Positions 6,047-7,166 of a stretch of 7,166 nt of DNA are shown here, one piece after another. Source of the stretch: Bacillota bacterium (GTDB lineage: Bacteria > Bacillota > Clostridia > Christensenellales > Aristaeellaceae). Position 1 is the stretch's first letter. Every line of letters begins with the position of its first letter. The stretch is taken from NCBI GenBank assembly GCA_023459675.1, contig JAEWTC010000040.1, positions 1 to 7,166 of the forward strand, in the 5' to 3' direction. The notes below the pieces were generated by a model. That model worked only from the letters and a program-made list of their open reading frames with translations, was not told the DNA's origin and did not search any database. Made by a program: the position numbers and the translations under genes.

Positions 6047-7166
6047 ACGGTTTCACCTCCCACCATCGTCAGGACACAATCCCCGGTCACCCGCATGCCG
6101 TCAAACGGCGTGGCGCGGCCTTTGGATAAAAACTGTTCCGGCCGGATCACCCATTCCGCGTCCAGGTCGAGCACCGCCAGATCGGCGGGCTGCCCCTCCG
6201 TTATCTCCGGCGCTTTTAACCCGAAGCGCTGGCGGGGATTGTCGATCATCAGCCGTAGCAGCGTTTGCAAGGGCAGGAGCTTAGGCTTCACCAGCCCGGT
6301 ATACAGCGCCGCGAAGGCGAACTCCAGCCCCACCACGCCGTTCAGGCTGTTTTGAAGCCCGCCCGCCTTTTCCGCCTCGGCGTGGGGCGCGTGGTCGGTG
6401 GCGATCATGTCGATCGTTCCGTCCAAAAGCCCTTCGATCAGCGCGTCCCGGTCCGCCGCGGAACGGATGGGCGGGTTCATCTTGAACCGCCCGTCGTCCT
6501 GTAAATCTTCATCGGTCAATAGCAGGTAATGCGGCGCGGTTTCACAGGTCACGTCCACCCCTTCCGCCTTCGCCCTGCGGATCAGCGCCACGCTTTCCTT
6601 CGTTGACACGTGGCACATATGGTATTTGCAGCCCGTTTCCTTCGCAAGGCGCAGATCGCGCTCCAGCTGTCGCCACTCGCTTTGGGAGGAAATGCCCTTG
6701 TACCCGTTCTTCCGCGCGTACGCCCCGTCGTGAATGCAGCCGCCGTTTAGCAAATCGTCCTGCTCGCAGTGTGCGGCGATGATGCCCTGCGCGGCCTTGA
6801 CGCGCAGCATGGCGTTTCGCATCATACTTTCGCTCTGCACGCCGCGGCCGTCGTCCGAAAACCCGGCCACATGGGGGGCAAGCGCCTGCGCGTCCGCAAG
6901 CTCCCTGCCCTGTTGGCCCAGAGTGATGCAGGCGTAGGGCTTCACGCGCACGCACGCGTCCCGGTGGATGATTGCCGTCTGTTCCCGCAGGTGTTCCAGG
7001 GTATCCGGGGCGGGGCTTACGTTGGGCATGGCGCACAGGTCGGTATAGCCGCCGCGCGCCGCCGCCGCGGTGCCGGTAGCGATTGTTTCTTTATACGAAA
7101 AACCCGGCTCCCGCAAATGAACGTGGACATCTGCGAAACCGGGAATGATCACTTTGCCTGAAAGGG
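6034..7166 (-). CDS. pyrC: Dihydroorotase, type I, 5' end cut by window
   Basis: PyrC is a cytosolic zinc amidohydrolase that cyclises carbamoyl aspartate to dihydroorotate. Numbering from the GTG at 7152, the sequence shows DVHVHLREPG (8-17; metal ligands His10 and His12, substrate-binding Arg14), MPN (42-44), FSDDG (98-102; an aspartate here bridges the metals in related type I enzymes), AHCEQ (127-131; His128), CHVST (180-184; His181), and ATDHAPH (251-257; catalytic Asp253). That GTG is almost certainly not the start: it encodes the valine of GKVIIPGFADVHVH, a normal internal family motif, and the frame stays open to the window edge. The amidohydrolase N-terminal strand region is therefore missing, perhaps 10-50 residues. 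Related amidohydrolases such as allantoinase or dihydropyrimidinase are unlikely given FSYKET, the DDG motif and the pyr context. In related operons the upstream gene is pyrB, which lies outside the window. Confidence 0.96.
   Translation of the reverse strand, partial: LSGKVIIPGFADVHVHLREPGFSYKETIATGTAAAARGGYTDLCAMPNVSPAPDTLEHLREQTAIIHRDACVRVKPYACITLGQQGRELADAQALAPHVAGFSDDGRGVQSESMMRNAMLRVKAAQGIIAAHCEQDDLLNGGCIHDGAYARKNGYKGISSQSEWRQLERDLRLAKETGCKYHMCHVSTKESVALIRRAKAEGVDVTCETAPHYLLLTDEDLQDDGRFKMNPPIRSAADRDALIEGLLDGTIDMIATDHAPHAEAEKAGGLQNSLNGVVGLEFAFAALYTGLVKPKLLPLQTLLRLMIDNPRQRFGLKAPEITEGQPADLAVLDLDAEWVIRPEQFLSKGRATPFDGMRVTGDCVLTMVGGETVWQA
6056..6060 (-). promoter_or_regulatory. Ribosome binding site of carA
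   Basis: GGAGG, extended as GGGAGGTGA on the minus strand, is nearly fully complementary to the 3' end of 16S rRNA. It lies nine bases before the carA ATG at 6046 and is embedded in the last codons of pyrC (encoding Val-Gly-Gly-Glu). Confidence 0.88.

Noticed and set aside
5405..6355. Open reading frame (316 codons) on the plus strand opposite carA and pyrC
   Set aside because: It crosses the junction of two clearly real genes on the other strand and has no recognisable protein features.
7150..7152. GTG at 7152 as the start of pyrC
   Set aside because: The codon encodes valine within the conserved GKVIIPGFADVHVH stretch and the frame stays open to the window edge, so the true start is upstream and outside the window.

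Overview
The window holds the middle of a de novo pyrimidine (UMP) biosynthesis operon, read entirely on the minus strand. In transcription order, from high to low coordinates, it contains pyrC (dihydroorotase, 5' end cut off by the window), carA and carB (the two carbamoyl-phosphate synthase subunits), pyrK (the FAD/2Fe-2S subunit of dihydroorotate dehydrogenase B) and pyrD (the FMN catalytic subunit, 3' end cut off by the window). This is the same order as in the Bacillus/Clostridium pyr operon. The PyrK-dependent type 1B dihydroorotate dehydrogenase, strong GGAGG-type Shine-Dalgarno sequences and G+C-rich composition suggest a G+C-rich anaerobic Firmicute of the class Clostridia, perhaps a gut Oscillospirales or Christensenellales relative. 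That placement is inference from gene content and wording of the proteins, not from a search.

Layout: pyrD covers 1-863, pyrK 857-1588, a non-coding gap 1589-1773, carB 1774-4956, carA 4949-6046 and pyrC 6034-7166. Three of the four junctions are short overlaps (13, 8 and 7 bases) with the next gene's ribosome binding site inside the preceding gene, as expected for translational coupling. No promoter, attenuator or PyrR-type leader is visible; the operon's 5' end lies outside the window.

How the genes work together: CarA releases ammonia from glutamine and CarB builds carbamoyl phosphate from it with bicarbonate and two ATP. Aspartate carbamoyltransferase (pyrB, not in the window) makes carbamoyl aspartate, PyrC closes it to dihydroorotate, and the PyrD-PyrK complex oxidises that to orotate with NAD+ as likely acceptor. 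The later enzymes PyrE and PyrF are not in the window.

The one unexpected structure is the carB-pyrK gap. Bases 1606-1771 form a single gapless inverted repeat (two 71-base arms around a 24-base apex) that fills the space between the carB stop codon and the pyrK Shine-Dalgarno sequence almost exactly. Its arm differences are strongly biased: as plus-strand RNA, antisense to the operon, 60 of 71 positions can pair, but as minus-strand RNA only 51 can. It looks like a small non-coding fold-back element (MITE-like or a dispersed intergenic repeat) or a structured RNA element. The genes themselves look intact and ordinary.
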